Shown here: positions 18,504 to 27,408 of the stretch, one piece after another | How the letters are laid out: each line of letters begins with the position of its first letter | Position numbering within the stretch: the first letter of the stretch is position 1 | Source of the DNA: Hymenobacter wooponensis | Lineage (GTDB): Bacteria > Bacteroidota > Bacteroidia > Cytophagales > Hymenobacteraceae | Direction: 5' to 3' | DNA length: 64,000 nucleotides | NCBI RefSeq assembly: GCF_004745865.1 | Contig: NZ_SRKZ01000004.1 | Location: 772,218 to 836,217, forward strand | Translations under genes and position numbers: made by a program | Notes under the pieces: generated by a model | What the model was told of the DNA's origin: nothing | Databases searched by the model: none | The model's input: the letters and a program-made list of their open reading frames with translations, nothing else

Positions 18504-18541
18504 CGCCAGCGCCCTCGCTCTACGGACCGGGGGCGCTGGCG
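18504..18541 (+). terminator. Hairpin after the DUF421 pair
   Basis: CGCCAGCGCCC (18504-18514) pairs perfectly with GGGCGCTGGCG (18531-18541). No T-run follows, so termination is likely but not certain. Confidence 0.6.
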
Positions 18542-18720
18542 TGCTTATGGGCCCGTAAGCACGTAGCCTTGCTTTTTAAGTCAGTATTGATTTTACCCTG
18601 GCTGGTTAGCGTGGTGGCTTTAGCCGAGGTGCATTCACTTACTTTATGAAGTAGCCTGTTTCTAAGGGCTAAGAAGCTGGCCTAAGGTCAATTATTGCCC
18701 TGCTTACAACCCAAGGCGGG

Positions 18721-18770
18721 ACTGATCAGTAAGAGGATATACTGTTGAACTTCAACACGGCTTCTCTTAC
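18721..18770. promoter_or_regulatory. Cluster of palindromes upstream of the GH13 gene
   Basis: Three dyads lie within 50 bases, ending seven bases before the ATG: ACTGATCAGT (18721-18730), TGTTGAACTTCAACA (18743-18757), and GTAAGAG (18729-18735) with CTCTTAC (18764-18770) enclosing the second. They look like operator sites for one or more dimeric regulators of glycogen metabolism, or a hairpin in the 5' leader. Confidence 0.5.
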
Positions 18771-18776
18771 ACAAAC

Positions 18777-20618
18777 ATGTCCGTCATCGACTCCGCTCCC
18801 GCACCTATTACTATTCCCTCTACTGACTTACAACCTGGTATGGGGGCTATTCCCCACGCAAACGGTACCACCTTCCGGGTGTGGGCTCCGGCCGCCACGG
18901 CTGTTTCTTTGGTAGGCCCCTTCAACAACTGGGACGCTACCCAGCACCCCCTCCAGCACGAAGCTGATGGCTATTGGGCCGCTAATTTCCCCGCTCTATT
19001 GCCGGGCACTGAATATAAGTTTTGGCTGAAAACGCCCACCGGCGAGCTAACCCGCAACGACCCCTACGCCCGCGAAGTCACCCACTCGGCCGGCAACTCT
19101 ATCGTGCCTGATCATAGTTTTAATTGGGAAGATGACCACTTTGAGATGCCCGCCTGGAATGAGCTGGTAATCTATGAGCTGCACGTAGGCACCTTTAACG
19201 CTCCCGACCCCGAAAAGCCTGGTACTTTCCTCGACGTAGTAGCTCGCCTTGACTACCTGCGGGACCTGGGCATCAATGCCATTGAGATTATGCCGCCCAC
19301 GGAGTTTCCTGGTGGGCGCAGTTGGGGGTACAACCCAGCGCACCCGTTTGCACTGGAAACCGACTACGGCGGACCACAGGCTTTTAAGGAGCTGGTGAAA
19401 CAAGCACATCGCCACGGCATTGCCGTTATTCTGGATGTGGTGTACAACCACTTCGGGCCCGGCGACCTGGACCTGTGGCAGTTTGATGGCTGGCAGGAAA
19501 ACGATGGCGGTGGCATTTACTTCTACAACGACTGGCGCGCCGAAACGCCCTGGGGCCACAACCGCCCCGACTACGGCCGCGATGAGGTGCGCCGCTACAT
19601 CCGCGACAATGCCCTGATGTGGCTGGAAGACTACCGCGTAGACGGCCTGCGTTGCGACTCCATTTCTCACGTGCGGAACGTGGACGGCTCCAGCGACCCT
19701 GCCCGCGACCTGCCCGAGGGCTGGAGCCTGATGAAGTGGGTCAATGAGGAAATTCAGGAGCGGATGCCCTGGAAAATCACCATTGCCGAGGATCTGCAGG
19801 GCAACGAATACATTACTAGGCCTACCGCTGATGGCGGACAAGGCTTTGCCTCACAGTGGGACGCCGCCTTTGTAAACATTGTGCGCGATGCGCTGATAAC
19901 GCCCGAAGACGCCGACCGCAACCTGGAAGCCGTGGCGTCCATCATCGGCCACACCTATAATGGCGACGCTTTCCAACGCGTAATTTACACCGAGTCGCAC
20001 GACGAGGTGGCCAACGGCAAAGCCCGCGTGACGGAGGAAATTATGCCCGGCAACGCGGCCTCTTGGTTCCCCAAGAAACGCTCGACGCTGGGCGCCGCCC
20101 TGGTGTTCACGGCCCCCGGCATTCCCATGATTTTTCAGGGCCAAACCATGCTGGCCGATGGTCATTTCTCCGACGACTTACCCCTGGACTGGAGCCGAGC
20201 CGAGCAGCACGCCGGCCTGGTGCGCCTCTACCGCGACCTGATTCAGCTGCGCCGCAATACCGCTGGCCACACCCGCGGCCTGCTAGGCCAGCACACGGAG
20301 GTGTTCCACGTCAACAACGATGAAAAGGTACTGGCCTACCGCCGATGGGCTGATGGTGAGGGTGGCCCCGGCGACACTACCATCATCCTGGCCAACTTCG
20401 CCGACCGTGCCCACGAGGCCTACACCATTGGCCTGCCCAGCGGCGGCCACTGGCGCGTGCGCTTCAACTCCGACTGGGAAGGCTATGATGCCGAGTTCGG
20501 CAATTTTGAGAGCATGGATACCCAAGCCGAAGAAGGCGAGTACGATGGCTGTGGTTTCCACGGCTCTTTCGGGCTAGCCCCCTACTCCGTCCTGATTATC
20601 TCACAGGAGCCGGGCTAA
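18777..20618 (+). CDS. GH13 alpha-glucan branching-type enzyme
   Basis: 613 residues. An N-terminal CBM48 sandwich (about 20-110: FRVWAPAATAVSLVGPFNNWD) precedes a GH13 barrel. Barrel motifs are DVVYNHFG, DGLRCDSI with nucleophile Asp294, IAEDL with acid/base Glu338, and ESHDE with Asp409; a C-terminal beta domain follows. The CBM48 plus barrel order fits 1,4-alpha-glucan branching enzymes, although trehalohydrolases share it. The next gene in the same direction is a glycogen synthase, which supports a branching role. The protein is cytoplasmic. I leave the symbol blank because sequence alone does not separate GlgB from related GH13 enzymes here. Confidence 0.78.
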   Translation: MSVIDSAPAPITIPSTDLQPGMGAIPHANGTTFRVWAPAATAVSLVGPFNNWDATQHPLQHEADGYWAANFPALLPGTEYKFWLKTPTGELTRNDPYAREVTHSAGNSIVPDHSFNWEDDHFEMPAWNELVIYELHVGTFNAPDPEKPGTFLDVVARLDYLRDLGINAIEIMPPTEFPGGRSWGYNPAHPFALETDYGGPQAFKELVKQAHRHGIAVILDVVYNHFGPGDLDLWQFDGWQENDGGGIYFYNDWRAETPWGHNRPDYGRDEVRRYIRDNALMWLEDYRVDGLRCDSISHVRNVDGSSDPARDLPEGWSLMKWVNEEIQERMPWKITIAEDLQGNEYITRPTADGGQGFASQWDAAFVNIVRDALITPEDADRNLEAVASIIGHTYNGDAFQRVIYTESHDEVANGKARVTEEIMPGNAASWFPKKRSTLGAALVFTAPGIPMIFQGQTMLADGHFSDDLPLDWSRAEQHAGLVRLYRDLIQLRRNTAGHTRGLLGQHTEVFHVNNDEKVLAYRRWADGEGGPGDTTIILANFADRAHEAYTIGLPSGGHWRVRFNSDWEGYDAEFGNFESMDTQAEEGEYDGCGFHGSFGLAPYSVLIISQEPG

Positions 20619-20650
20619 GTGGCCTAGGCCTCTGATGCAGGCATACTATA

Positions 20651-20715
20651 CAAGTTGCCCTTTGTTTAGGCAGTTCTGCAACCGTTGCGGAGCTACCCAA
20701 ACAAAGGGCAACTTG
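20651..20715 (+). terminator. Hairpin after the GH13 gene
   Basis: CAAGTTGCCCTTTGTTT (20651-20667) pairs perfectly over 17 bases with 20699-20715. The 31-base loop could fold further. Confidence 0.75.
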
Positions 20716-21201
20716 TTGTCTGGCAGTTCTTCATCAACTCGAGTACTGTATAGCTCCACCATTGCGGGTAACGGGTTCTACTGTATGCCCAGCCAGTAAG
20801 GAAACCGCAACGTTTCGGTGACCAGAACCGACCTGCTTCCCCTGGGAAGCCGATATGGCAAGCAACTCTGCGTTGCCGTTGCAGCACGTTGAATGTACCC
20901 TATCTATAACTCGGCAGCATTGCTCAGGCTGGCTGATGAGCACCGCAAGAGTTGCAGCGTTGCTTCATTGATGCAGGCTGTTCAATCAGTTAGGGGTGGC
21001 ACTGCTGCTCTTGTGTGTTGCGGTGGCTATAAGCAGCCTTTGCCGACTTGCTAAACCGCAGTGTACTAAGCCGCAAGCGTTGCAAGTTGGGGAAAACATA
21101 GCCGAGGGCTAGCCGTGACGTTGACTCCGACGGAAGAGCTTGCGTAGGCAACAGGGTCATCTACTTCTGAGCTACTAGCAGAAAAAGCCCGGTTTTTTCC
21201 G

Positions 21202-21230
21202 TTTGAAACTCCGTTGTGCCGTCTATCTTG
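21202..21230 (+). promoter_or_regulatory. Promoter of the glycogen synthase gene
   Basis: TTTG at 21202-21205 and TATCTTG at 21224-21230, spaced 18 bases apart, match the Bacteroidota -33/-7 promoter. It places transcription start near 21236 and so fixes the start codon at 21258. Confidence 0.65.
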
Positions 21231-21257
21231 CCACCACTCCCACCGAACTACACACTC

Positions 21258-23096
21258 ATGCAAGTTCCGCTTTCCTCGCCCGAACCTATTGCACCCGATG
21301 CCCTGCTCGTAGAAGTAGCCTGGGAAGTCTGCAATCAGGTAGGAGGCATTTATACCGTTATCCGCAGTAAAGTGCCGGCCACCGTGCAAGTGTGGGATGA
21401 TCGGTATTGTTTGCTAGGTCCCTATTTTGCCCACCAGGCCCAGGGCGAGTTCGAACCCTACGACGACTACCAGCTTGCCACCCTCAGCGACCCATTTGCT
21501 GATGCTGTGCGGGAAATGCGCCGGCAGGGCTATGATGTGCACCTGGGCATCTGGCTCGTGACGGGCCGGCCCCGGGTGGTGCTCATCAACCCCTACCAGG
21601 CCTACAACCGCCTGGGCCAGATTAAGTCTGACCTCTGGCACCACCACCACATTCCTACGCCCGATAACGACGACCTCCTGCATCAGGTAGAGGCGTTCGG
21701 CTATCTGGTGAAGACCTTCCTAAAGGTTCTCACCGACCAGGTAGTGCCACCTCAGCGCGTGCTGGCGCACTTCCACGAGTGGATGACCGGGGTGGCTATT
21801 CCGGACCTGCGCCGCGAGCAGGTGCCCCTGCACTTGGTGTTCACCACGCATGCCACCCTGCTGGGCCGCTACCTGGCCATGAACGACCCCAATTTTTACG
21901 ACCACCTCATGCAGGTGGATTGGGCAGCGGAGGCGCGGCATTTCAACATTGAAACGGCCGTTACCATTGAGCGCGCCGCCGCTCATGGGTCGCACGTATT
22001 CACGACGGTAAGCGAGCTGACGGTGCGGGAGTGTATCTATCTGCTCGACCGGATTCCGGACGCAGTGCTGCCCAACGGCCTGAACATTGAGCGGTTTGTG
22101 GCGCTGCACGAGTTTCAGAACCTGCACCAGCAGTATAAGTCGAAGATTCACGAGTTCGTGATGGCGCACTTCTTCCAGAGCTATTCTTTTGATCTGGATA
22201 ACACGCTGTACCTGTTCACGAGCGGCCGTTACGAGTACCACAACAAGGGCTTCGATCTAACCCTGGAAGCCCTGGCCCGCCTGAACTACCGCCTGCAGCA
22301 GAGTGGCCTACAGGGCAACGTGGTGATGTTCTTTATCACGAAGCGCCCCTTCCATAGCATCAACCCGCAGGTGCTACAAAGCCGGGCCGTGCTTGATGAG
22401 GTACACGCCACCGTAGAGGCCATTCAGCAGCAAGTGGGCGAGCGACTATTCTACGCTGCCGCCGCCAGCACCGACCACCGTCTGCCCGACCTGAGCAGCA
22501 TGGTGGATGACTACTGGAAGCTGCGCTACCGCCGCACCCTGCAGAGCTGGAAAACCACCAACCTGCCCCCGGTTATCACCCATAACCTGGTAGACGATGC
22601 CAACGATGATATTCTGGGCTTTGTACGCCGGGCTAACTTGGTAAACAACCAGCACGACCGGGTGAAGATTGTGTATCACCCCGATTTCGTGTCGCCTACT
22701 TCGCCGCTGTTTGGCATGGAGTACGGGCAGTTTGTGCGCGGCTGCCACCTGGGCATCTTCCCGAGCTACTACGAGCCCTGGGGCTACACCCCGCTGGAAT
22801 GCGCCGCCCGCGGCGTGCCGGCCATCACCAGTGACCTATCTGGCTTCGGCGACTACGTGCTGCAAAACGTGGCCAACCACGAAGACAAAGGCATTTTTGT
22901 AGTACACCGCCAAGAAAAGAGCTTTGAAGAATCAGCGGAAGAGCTAACGGATATGCTGTGGCAGTTTGTGCAGCTCAACCGCCGTGAGCGAATCATGCAG
23001 CGCAACAACGTAGAAAGCTCCTCCGAGCTCTTCGACTGGAAAAACCTGCGCGTGTATTACGACCGGGCCTACGCTCTGGCTTTAGAGCGCTATTAA
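21258..23096 (+). CDS. GT3-family glycogen synthase
   Basis: 612 residues from the ATG at 21258. The protein resembles the eukaryote-type (GT3) glycogen synthase rather than bacterial GlgA: an N-terminal Rossmann domain starting VEVAWEVCNQVGGIYTVIRSK, THATLLGRYLA with HFHEWM before it, PNGLNIERF, and a C-terminal domain with YEPWGYTPLECAARGVPAITSDLSGFG carrying the E-x7-E pair of retaining glycosyltransferases. GT3 enzymes extend alpha-1,4-glucan from a nucleotide sugar in the cytoplasm. With the upstream GH13 enzyme it would make branched glycogen. A GTG start at 21216 is possible but lies upstream of the inferred transcription start. Confidence 0.85.
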   Translation: MQVPLSSPEPIAPDALLVEVAWEVCNQVGGIYTVIRSKVPATVQVWDDRYCLLGPYFAHQAQGEFEPYDDYQLATLSDPFADAVREMRRQGYDVHLGIWLVTGRPRVVLINPYQAYNRLGQIKSDLWHHHHIPTPDNDDLLHQVEAFGYLVKTFLKVLTDQVVPPQRVLAHFHEWMTGVAIPDLRREQVPLHLVFTTHATLLGRYLAMNDPNFYDHLMQVDWAAEARHFNIETAVTIERAAAHGSHVFTTVSELTVRECIYLLDRIPDAVLPNGLNIERFVALHEFQNLHQQYKSKIHEFVMAHFFQSYSFDLDNTLYLFTSGRYEYHNKGFDLTLEALARLNYRLQQSGLQGNVVMFFITKRPFHSINPQVLQSRAVLDEVHATVEAIQQQVGERLFYAAAASTDHRLPDLSSMVDDYWKLRYRRTLQSWKTTNLPPVITHNLVDDANDDILGFVRRANLVNNQHDRVKIVYHPDFVSPTSPLFGMEYGQFVRGCHLGIFPSYYEPWGYTPLECAARGVPAITSDLSGFGDYVLQNVANHEDKGIFVVHRQEKSFEESAEELTDMLWQFVQLNRRERIMQRNNVESSSELFDWKNLRVYYDRAYALALERY

Positions 23097-23116
23097 TCTA
23101 GCACACCATCTCAAAA

Positions 23117-23213
23117 ACGTCATCCCGACGCAGGAAGGATCTTCTCATGCGGTACCGACTGGCCTAGCGCCTCGTGCCGACGGGAGAAGATCCTTCCTGC
23201 TTCAGGATGACGT
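23117..23213. repeat. Palindromic intergenic element, copy 1
   Basis: Arms 23117-23146 and 23184-23213 match in 28 of 30 positions (ACGTCATCC...AAGGATCTTCTC). Between them is the core ACTGGCCTAGCGCCTCGTGC (23158-23177), shared with the other two copies. The element follows the glycogen synthase stop by about 20 bases. Confidence 0.85.
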
Positions 23214-23279
23214 GCAGAGTGTAGACAGCAACCGCAGGGTTCTTGGCCTAAATGACCGCCGCCTCTTCATGTGCTCTTA

Positions 23280-24137
23280 ATGAACCTGAAATTTCTTCGC
23301 GGCATGTCTCACCAGTCTTGCCTGCTTCTCCTGCTTTTGCTACTGCTAGCGGGCACTGCAATGGCGCAAGAATTTTGGCTGGAACCGGCTCGGTTCAGTA
23401 TTGCTCCGGGCGCTGCGCTACATATTCGGGTTTTTACGGGCGAAAATTTTCAGGGTAAGCGCTGGGCCGGCAAAGCCAAGCGGGTTACGCAACTCCTTCA
23501 TCGCACGCCTACTGGCCTAGAAAACCAAACCGCAGCAGCTACGGCGGCTGATAGCTTGCATACCACGCTCACCTTTGTGCAGCCGGGCACTCATCTTGTG
23601 GCACTCACCACCGACTATGCCTTTCTGCAGCTCAGTGCTGCGGATTTTACTACCTACCTGCAAGAAACTGGCCTAGGCCACGTTATAGCATTGCGCAAAC
23701 AGCGAGGTGAAGCAGACAAGCCCGGCCGGGAGGCCTATCAACGCTGTGCTACTACCCTAGTACAAGTTGGGGCGCCGCTGCCCCAAGACACGGCCCGCGC
23801 GTGGAGCCGTCCCCTTGGTTTGACATTAGAAATTGTTCCAGAACAGAATCCCGCACTTCTCAAATCGGGAATGTCTATTACCTTGCGGGTGCTAGCCGCT
23901 GGCCGGCCCCTTGCGGGCCAGCTAGTGCAAGTTTGGCAGCGCGGAGACCTACAAAATCGTCCGCCGCTCAAACTTCGGAGTAACCAAAATGGGCGTGTGC
24001 TGTTTCGACTACAGGCGCCCGCACAATATTTAGTAAGTACTGTTCAGATGGTGCCCGCCCAAGCTCAACTGCAAACCGAGTGGCAGAGCACCTGGAGTAC
24101 TTTTACTTTCGCTTTTCCCGGAAAAATCAGCCGCTGA
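23280..24137 (+). CDS. Secreted DUF4198-type protein
   Basis: 285 residues. A leucine-rich signal peptide ends at AMAQ (about residue 30), and the mature protein begins EFWLEPARFSIAPGAAL, the opening of DUF4198/NikM-like periplasmic beta-sandwich proteins (often ...H.fWl.P....). A second Ig-like half begins near residue 185 (LTLEIVPEQNPALLKSGMSITLRVLAAGRPL). Such proteins often sit near nickel or cobalt uptake systems, but no transporter is adjacent here. ATG at 23280 is preferred to the upstream GTG (23271); 23304 is another option. Confidence 0.72.
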   Translation: MNLKFLRGMSHQSCLLLLLLLLLAGTAMAQEFWLEPARFSIAPGAALHIRVFTGENFQGKRWAGKAKRVTQLLHRTPTGLENQTAAATAADSLHTTLTFVQPGTHLVALTTDYAFLQLSAADFTTYLQETGLGHVIALRKQRGEADKPGREAYQRCATTLVQVGAPLPQDTARAWSRPLGLTLEIVPEQNPALLKSGMSITLRVLAAGRPLAGQLVQVWQRGDLQNRPPLKLRSNQNGRVLFRLQAPAQYLVSTVQMVPAQAQLQTEWQSTWSTFTFAFPGKISR

Positions 24138-24200
24138 TGCAGCTTTTATTTCTCATTTTTGTCCACTAACGACTCTGCAGCGCACAAAAAGTTTTTTTGT

Positions 24201-24208
24201 TACCTTCG
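24201..24208 (+). promoter_or_regulatory. -7 promoter box of the STAS gene
   Basis: TACCTTCG, one mismatch to TAnnTTTG, placed 32 bases before the ATG at 24240 and after a run of T. Confidence 0.5.
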
Positions 24209-24239
24209 CAACTCCCATAAACACCGAACGACCGCCGGT

Positions 24240-24614
24240 ATGAAGTACTCCATAGATAAAAAGGAAACCTACACGATTATCACGATTGACGAAAAGAAGC
24301 TCGACACCACCGTCGCGCCCGATCTAAAGTCGGAATTCGTGAAGTTAAATGCCGAGGGCATCAACAACCTGATCCTCGACTTAAGCAATGTGAAGTACAC
24401 GGACTCGTCGGGACTCAGCTCAATTCTGATTGCGAACCGTTTGTGCAACTCCACGGGTGGCCTACTGGTGCTAACCGGCCTGCAAGACCACGTGATGAAG
24501 CTTATCACCATCTCCAAGCTGGAGTCGGTGTTGCACATTCTGCCCACCGTAGAGGAAGGCATTGACCGTATTTTCCTGCACGCCATTGAGCGCGACCTGA
24601 CCAGCAAAGAATAG
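24240..24614 (+). CDS. STAS-domain anti-sigma-factor antagonist-like protein
   Basis: 124 residues, the size of a single STAS domain. It has the central NLILDLSNVKYTDSSGLSSIL motif, where the Ser of DSSG is the residue phosphorylated in SpoIIAA/RsbV proteins. The long C-terminal helix is present. Partner anti-sigma kinase (RsbW-type) genes are not adjacent, so the target is unknown. The longer frame upstream of 24240 is excluded by the -7 box at 24201. A hairpin with T-run follows. Confidence 0.85.
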   Translation: MKYSIDKKETYTIITIDEKKLDTTVAPDLKSEFVKLNAEGINNLILDLSNVKYTDSSGLSSILIANRLCNSTGGLLVLTGLQDHVMKLITISKLESVLHILPTVEEGIDRIFLHAIERDLTSKE

Positions 24615-24631
24615 CTGTTCAGAAGGCTGTG

Positions 24632-24690
24632 AAGCTGTTGGCTGTTAGCTGTTAGTCTTTTGCTGACGGCTACCGGCCAACAGCTTTTTC
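24632..24690 (+). terminator. Terminator of the STAS gene
   Basis: AAGCTGTTGGC (24632-24642) pairs perfectly with GCCAACAGCTT (24676-24686), followed by TTTCTTT. The loop has tandem CTGTTAG words. Confidence 0.75.
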
Positions 24691-24784
24691 TTTGGTGGCC
24701 TAGGCCAGTACTTGTAACTGACCGGTCCTCCTTCCTTTCATCTTAACGTATGTGGGTGGCCTAGGCTGCCTGCTCCTTGCCACT

Positions 24785-25702
24785 TTGGATTTTGAGCTAA
24801 AAATTCTGGGTAGTGCTTCGGCCACACCGTTCATGGACCGCCACCACACGGCCCAGGTCCTGACGGTGGGCAACACCCACTACCTAATCGACTGCGGCGA
24901 GGACACCCAGCGGCGCCTGATGGAACAGAAAATACGTCACCAGCGCATCCACACCATCTTCATCAGCCACCTCCACGGCGACCATTTCTTCGGGCTGTTT
25001 GGGCTGCTGGGCACCATGCACCTGAATGGGCGCACGGAGCCCCTGCAGTTGTTTGGGCCGGCCGGGCTCGATGAGGTGCTGAGCACGCAGTTCCGCCATT
25101 CATCTACCCACCTCAACTTTGAGCTGGAGTTTACGGCGGTTGATACCACCCAACATGCGCTGGTGTTTGAGGATAAGTACCTCACAGTGCACACTCTACC
25201 GATGCGGCACCGCATTCCGTGCTGCGGCTACCTGTTCCGGGAGAAGCCCAAGCGCCGCCGCCTGCTGCCCGATTTGTTGCCCGCGGGCCTTACACCTGCC
25301 CAGCTCACTGCCCTCACCTTAGGCGAGGATGTGTTGGATGAAAATGGGGAAGTGTTGGTAACTAACGCAGCCGTAACCGCCGAGCCCAAGCGTGCCCGCA
25401 GCTACGCCTACTGCTCCGATACCCTCTATACTGAAAGCCTGGCAGAACTGGTACGCGACGTAGATCTGCTCTACCACGAGGCCACATTTATGGACGATAT
25501 GCGTGAGCGGGCCCACACCACGCATCATTCCACGGCGCGCCAGGCTGGCCTACTGGCGCGGCGGGCCGAGGTGCACCGCCTGCTGATTGGGCATTTCTCC
25601 TCCCGCTACCGCGACCTACAGCCTTTGCTAGCCGAAGCCAAGACCATGTTTGAGTGGACGGAGCTAGCCATTGAAGGCCTCACGATTCACTTAGCGGAGT
25701 AA
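24785..25702 (+). CDS. rnz: Ribonuclease Z
   Basis: 305 residues from a TTG at 24785, which gives MDFELKILGSASATP, the normal N-terminus of the family; an in-frame GTG at 24752 would add 11 residues. The metal motif HLHGDH is at residues 62-67, PMRHRIPCCGYLFREK is the conserved loop, and the C-terminal YHEATF and ...LLIGHFSSRY motifs supply the other zinc ligands. The enzyme cuts 3' trailers of tRNA precursors. It is metallo-beta-lactamase folded and cytoplasmic, and stands as a single gene. Confidence 0.9.
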   Translation: MDFELKILGSASATPFMDRHHTAQVLTVGNTHYLIDCGEDTQRRLMEQKIRHQRIHTIFISHLHGDHFFGLFGLLGTMHLNGRTEPLQLFGPAGLDEVLSTQFRHSSTHLNFELEFTAVDTTQHALVFEDKYLTVHTLPMRHRIPCCGYLFREKPKRRRLLPDLLPAGLTPAQLTALTLGEDVLDENGEVLVTNAAVTAEPKRARSYAYCSDTLYTESLAELVRDVDLLYHEATFMDDMRERAHTTHHSTARQAGLLARRAEVHRLLIGHFSSRYRDLQPLLAEAKTMFEWTELAIEGLTIHLAE

Positions 25703-25828
25703 GGATACCTAGGACTAAACGAATCGGCGCTTTAGCAGTTCTTAGCTGGCTTACTTCCGAGCACAGGCCTAGCCCCAGTGGCTACGTTTTCGCCGAATCA
25801 GTTTATTCCTCCCCTCCTTTTTGCGCGC

Positions 25829-26578
25829 ATGCCTACCCCGTTTACCCACAAAAAACAACAGCTCTACCTCGTTCTCAGCGGCATTTTCATTGTAAATGCG
25901 CTGTTGGCCGAAATTATTGGGGTAAAGATTTTTTCCCTGGAGCCCCTGATTGGTCGCCCCGACAACCTGACGGCGGGTGTACTCATCTGGCCCGTCGTGT
26001 TCGTGACTACCGATATTATTAATGAGTACTTCGGCAAGGAAGGCGTATTACGCATAAGCTACCTTACTGTGGCGCTTATTCTGTTCGCGTTTATCGTCAT
26101 TTATGCCACTACCAAGCTGCCGCCGGCCGCTTTCTGGCTCGATGTGAACAAGACCGACGATGCCGGCCGCCCCTTCAACATCGACTACGCCTACCAGAGT
26201 ATTTTCCGGCAGGGCCTAGGCATTATTGCGGGCTCCATTACGGCATTCGGGATTGGGCAGGTGCTCGATGCCACGGTATTTCAATTGCTGCGCCGCGCCA
26301 CCAAGGGCCGTTTTGTGTGGCTGCGCGCCACCGGCTCCACGCTCGTTTCCCAGCTCGTCGATTCGTTTGTGGTGCTCTATGTGGCCTTCTACCTGTTCGG
26401 GAACTGGACGCTAGATCAGGTACTGAGCGTGGCAAACACCAATTACTGGTATAAATTCGCGGCGGCTATCCTACTCACGCCCGTTATCTACCTGGCTCAT
26501 TTCCTGATTGACCGCTATCTAGGCCAGGAGGAAACGGTGGAGCTGCAGCAAGAAGCTGCCGCCGATGTGAGTGTGTAA
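25829..26578 (+). CDS. Queuosine precursor transporter (VUT/YhhQ family)
   Basis: 249 residues with about six membrane helices. Family features include NALLAEIIGVKIF, WPVVFVTTDIINEYFGKEGVLRISYLT with its conserved acidic residues, and the C-terminal TGSTLVSQLVDSFVVLYVAF. Members import 7-cyano-7-deazaguanine or related precursors of the modified tRNA base queuosine. The ATG at 25829 follows TTTTTGCGCGC. Part of the 3' end of this gene (26522-26578) is copied in the scar at 27280-27381. It reads in the same direction as trpS farther on. Confidence 0.85.
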   Translation: MPTPFTHKKQQLYLVLSGIFIVNALLAEIIGVKIFSLEPLIGRPDNLTAGVLIWPVVFVTTDIINEYFGKEGVLRISYLTVALILFAFIVIYATTKLPPAAFWLDVNKTDDAGRPFNIDYAYQSIFRQGLGIIAGSITAFGIGQVLDATVFQLLRRATKGRFVWLRATGSTLVSQLVDSFVVLYVAFYLFGNWTLDQVLSVANTNYWYKFAAAILLTPVIYLAHFLIDRYLGQEETVELQQEAAADVSV

Positions 26579-26614
26579 GGCGCCGTATTCAACCAGTCTA
26601 TAGTTCTTTTTTTA

Positions 26615-27271
26615 ATGCGCTTTTCTCTCCTACTCCCTCTTGTAGGTTTATTATTCTCCCGGGCTACTATCGCTCAAATACAGCCCTTCAATACGTACAA
26701 GTCCGGATCATACGTGCTGCTGAATGACCGCACTCATCGAATAGACGGCCAGTTGAAGCTTAAGAGCAGCACCCTATTGTTGGTGAAAGATGACAAGGGT
26801 AAAAGCACTAAGCTGGCTCCGGAATCGGTACATTCCTTTCGAATAGAAAACCGGGCTTATACTGTTGCCTGTGACTTTGAAGTCAGACAGGGACTTTACG
26901 ACTCCGTGGTCGAACAGGCCTTCGTCGAGCAGCTTGATAGTGGCCAAGTAATTCTAATGCGTTACGCATTCACTACGGGTGCCCCAACCATGAATGCAGG
27001 AGGCGTTATGACGGGTGGCCAATCTCAGAATGAAGTGTATTTGTTGCGCTGGGCCCGAGGCACGTCCGTTTTGGCTATCCAAGGGAGCTGGTTTACAGGT
27101 GGTGGCGCTCGTTTCAGGGAGGCTTTACTGCCCTATATTTCTCAACGCCCCGACTTAGTTCAGTTAATCGAGAACCGCAGCATCACCACACATGAGTTGC
27201 CTAAGCTTATAAGGGCGCTCAATACTGGGCAGAAATACGAGCTGCTCACCTCCTCTAGTACTTACAACTGA
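26615..27271 (+). CDS. Secreted protein of unknown function, paralogue A
   Basis: 218 residues with a signal peptide ending near TIAQ (residue 21). The mature part starts with two short beta-rich segments (SGSYVLLNDRTHRIDG, KSTKLAPESVHSFRI), then a YLLRWARG strand, and ends in a helical RFREALLPYISQRPDLVQLI...LPKLIRALNTGQ. It shares overall length, segment order and this C-terminal signature with the gene at 27409 but differs at most positions. Function not recognised; its pattern suggests a periplasmic or surface protein. It lies between the queuosine transporter and trpS. Confidence 0.7.
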   Translation: MRFSLLLPLVGLLFSRATIAQIQPFNTYKSGSYVLLNDRTHRIDGQLKLKSSTLLLVKDDKGKSTKLAPESVHSFRIENRAYTVACDFEVRQGLYDSVVEQAFVEQLDSGQVILMRYAFTTGAPTMNAGGVMTGGQSQNEVYLLRWARGTSVLAIQGSWFTGGGARFREALLPYISQRPDLVQLIENRSITTHELPKLIRALNTGQKYELLTSSSTYN

Positions 27272-27279
27272 TTCCTACC

Positions 27280-27381
27280 ATGTCCCGCATTCTTACCGGC
27301 ATTCAGAGCATAAGCAGCTGCCTAGGCCAAGAGAAAACCGTGGAACTGCAGTAAGATGCTGCCGCCGATACGAGTGTATAG
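27280..27381 (+). pseudogene. Recombination scar: trpS head joined to transporter tail
   Basis: 27280-27310 is identical to the first 31 bases of trpS (28077-28107). 27324-27380 matches 48 of 57 bases at the 3' end of the queuosine transporter gene (26521-26577). The two pieces happen to be joined in frame, giving a 24-codon frame MSRILTGIQS...TVELQ that is unlikely to be a real protein. The order (transporter, paralogue A, trpS head, transporter tail, paralogue B, trpS) is what a tandem duplication or an additive recombination between related loci would leave. Confidence 0.85.
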
Positions 27382-27408
27382 CAAATAATTACTCTCAATA
27401 AATTTTAA

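Larger units (their letters stand above)
20619..21257. other. Intergenic region between the glycogen genes
   Basis: About 640 bases. It holds GGCCTAGGCC at 20621-20630, a terminator hairpin at 20651-20715 and the glycogen synthase promoter near 21202-21230. The 500 bases between are locally rich in GTTGC/GCAAC words (for example around 20865-20890 and 20950-20970), but no gene, repeat unit of fixed length or RNA fold stands out. Confidence 0.5.

Noticed and set aside
19047..19841. Leftward 264-codon open frame
   Set aside because: Opposite the GH13 gene, whose catalytic motifs prove the other strand; no recognisable protein.
20716..21100. GTTGC/GCAAC-rich stretch as a possible repeat array
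   Set aside because: Words recur but without fixed unit length or spacing; it may be local composition.
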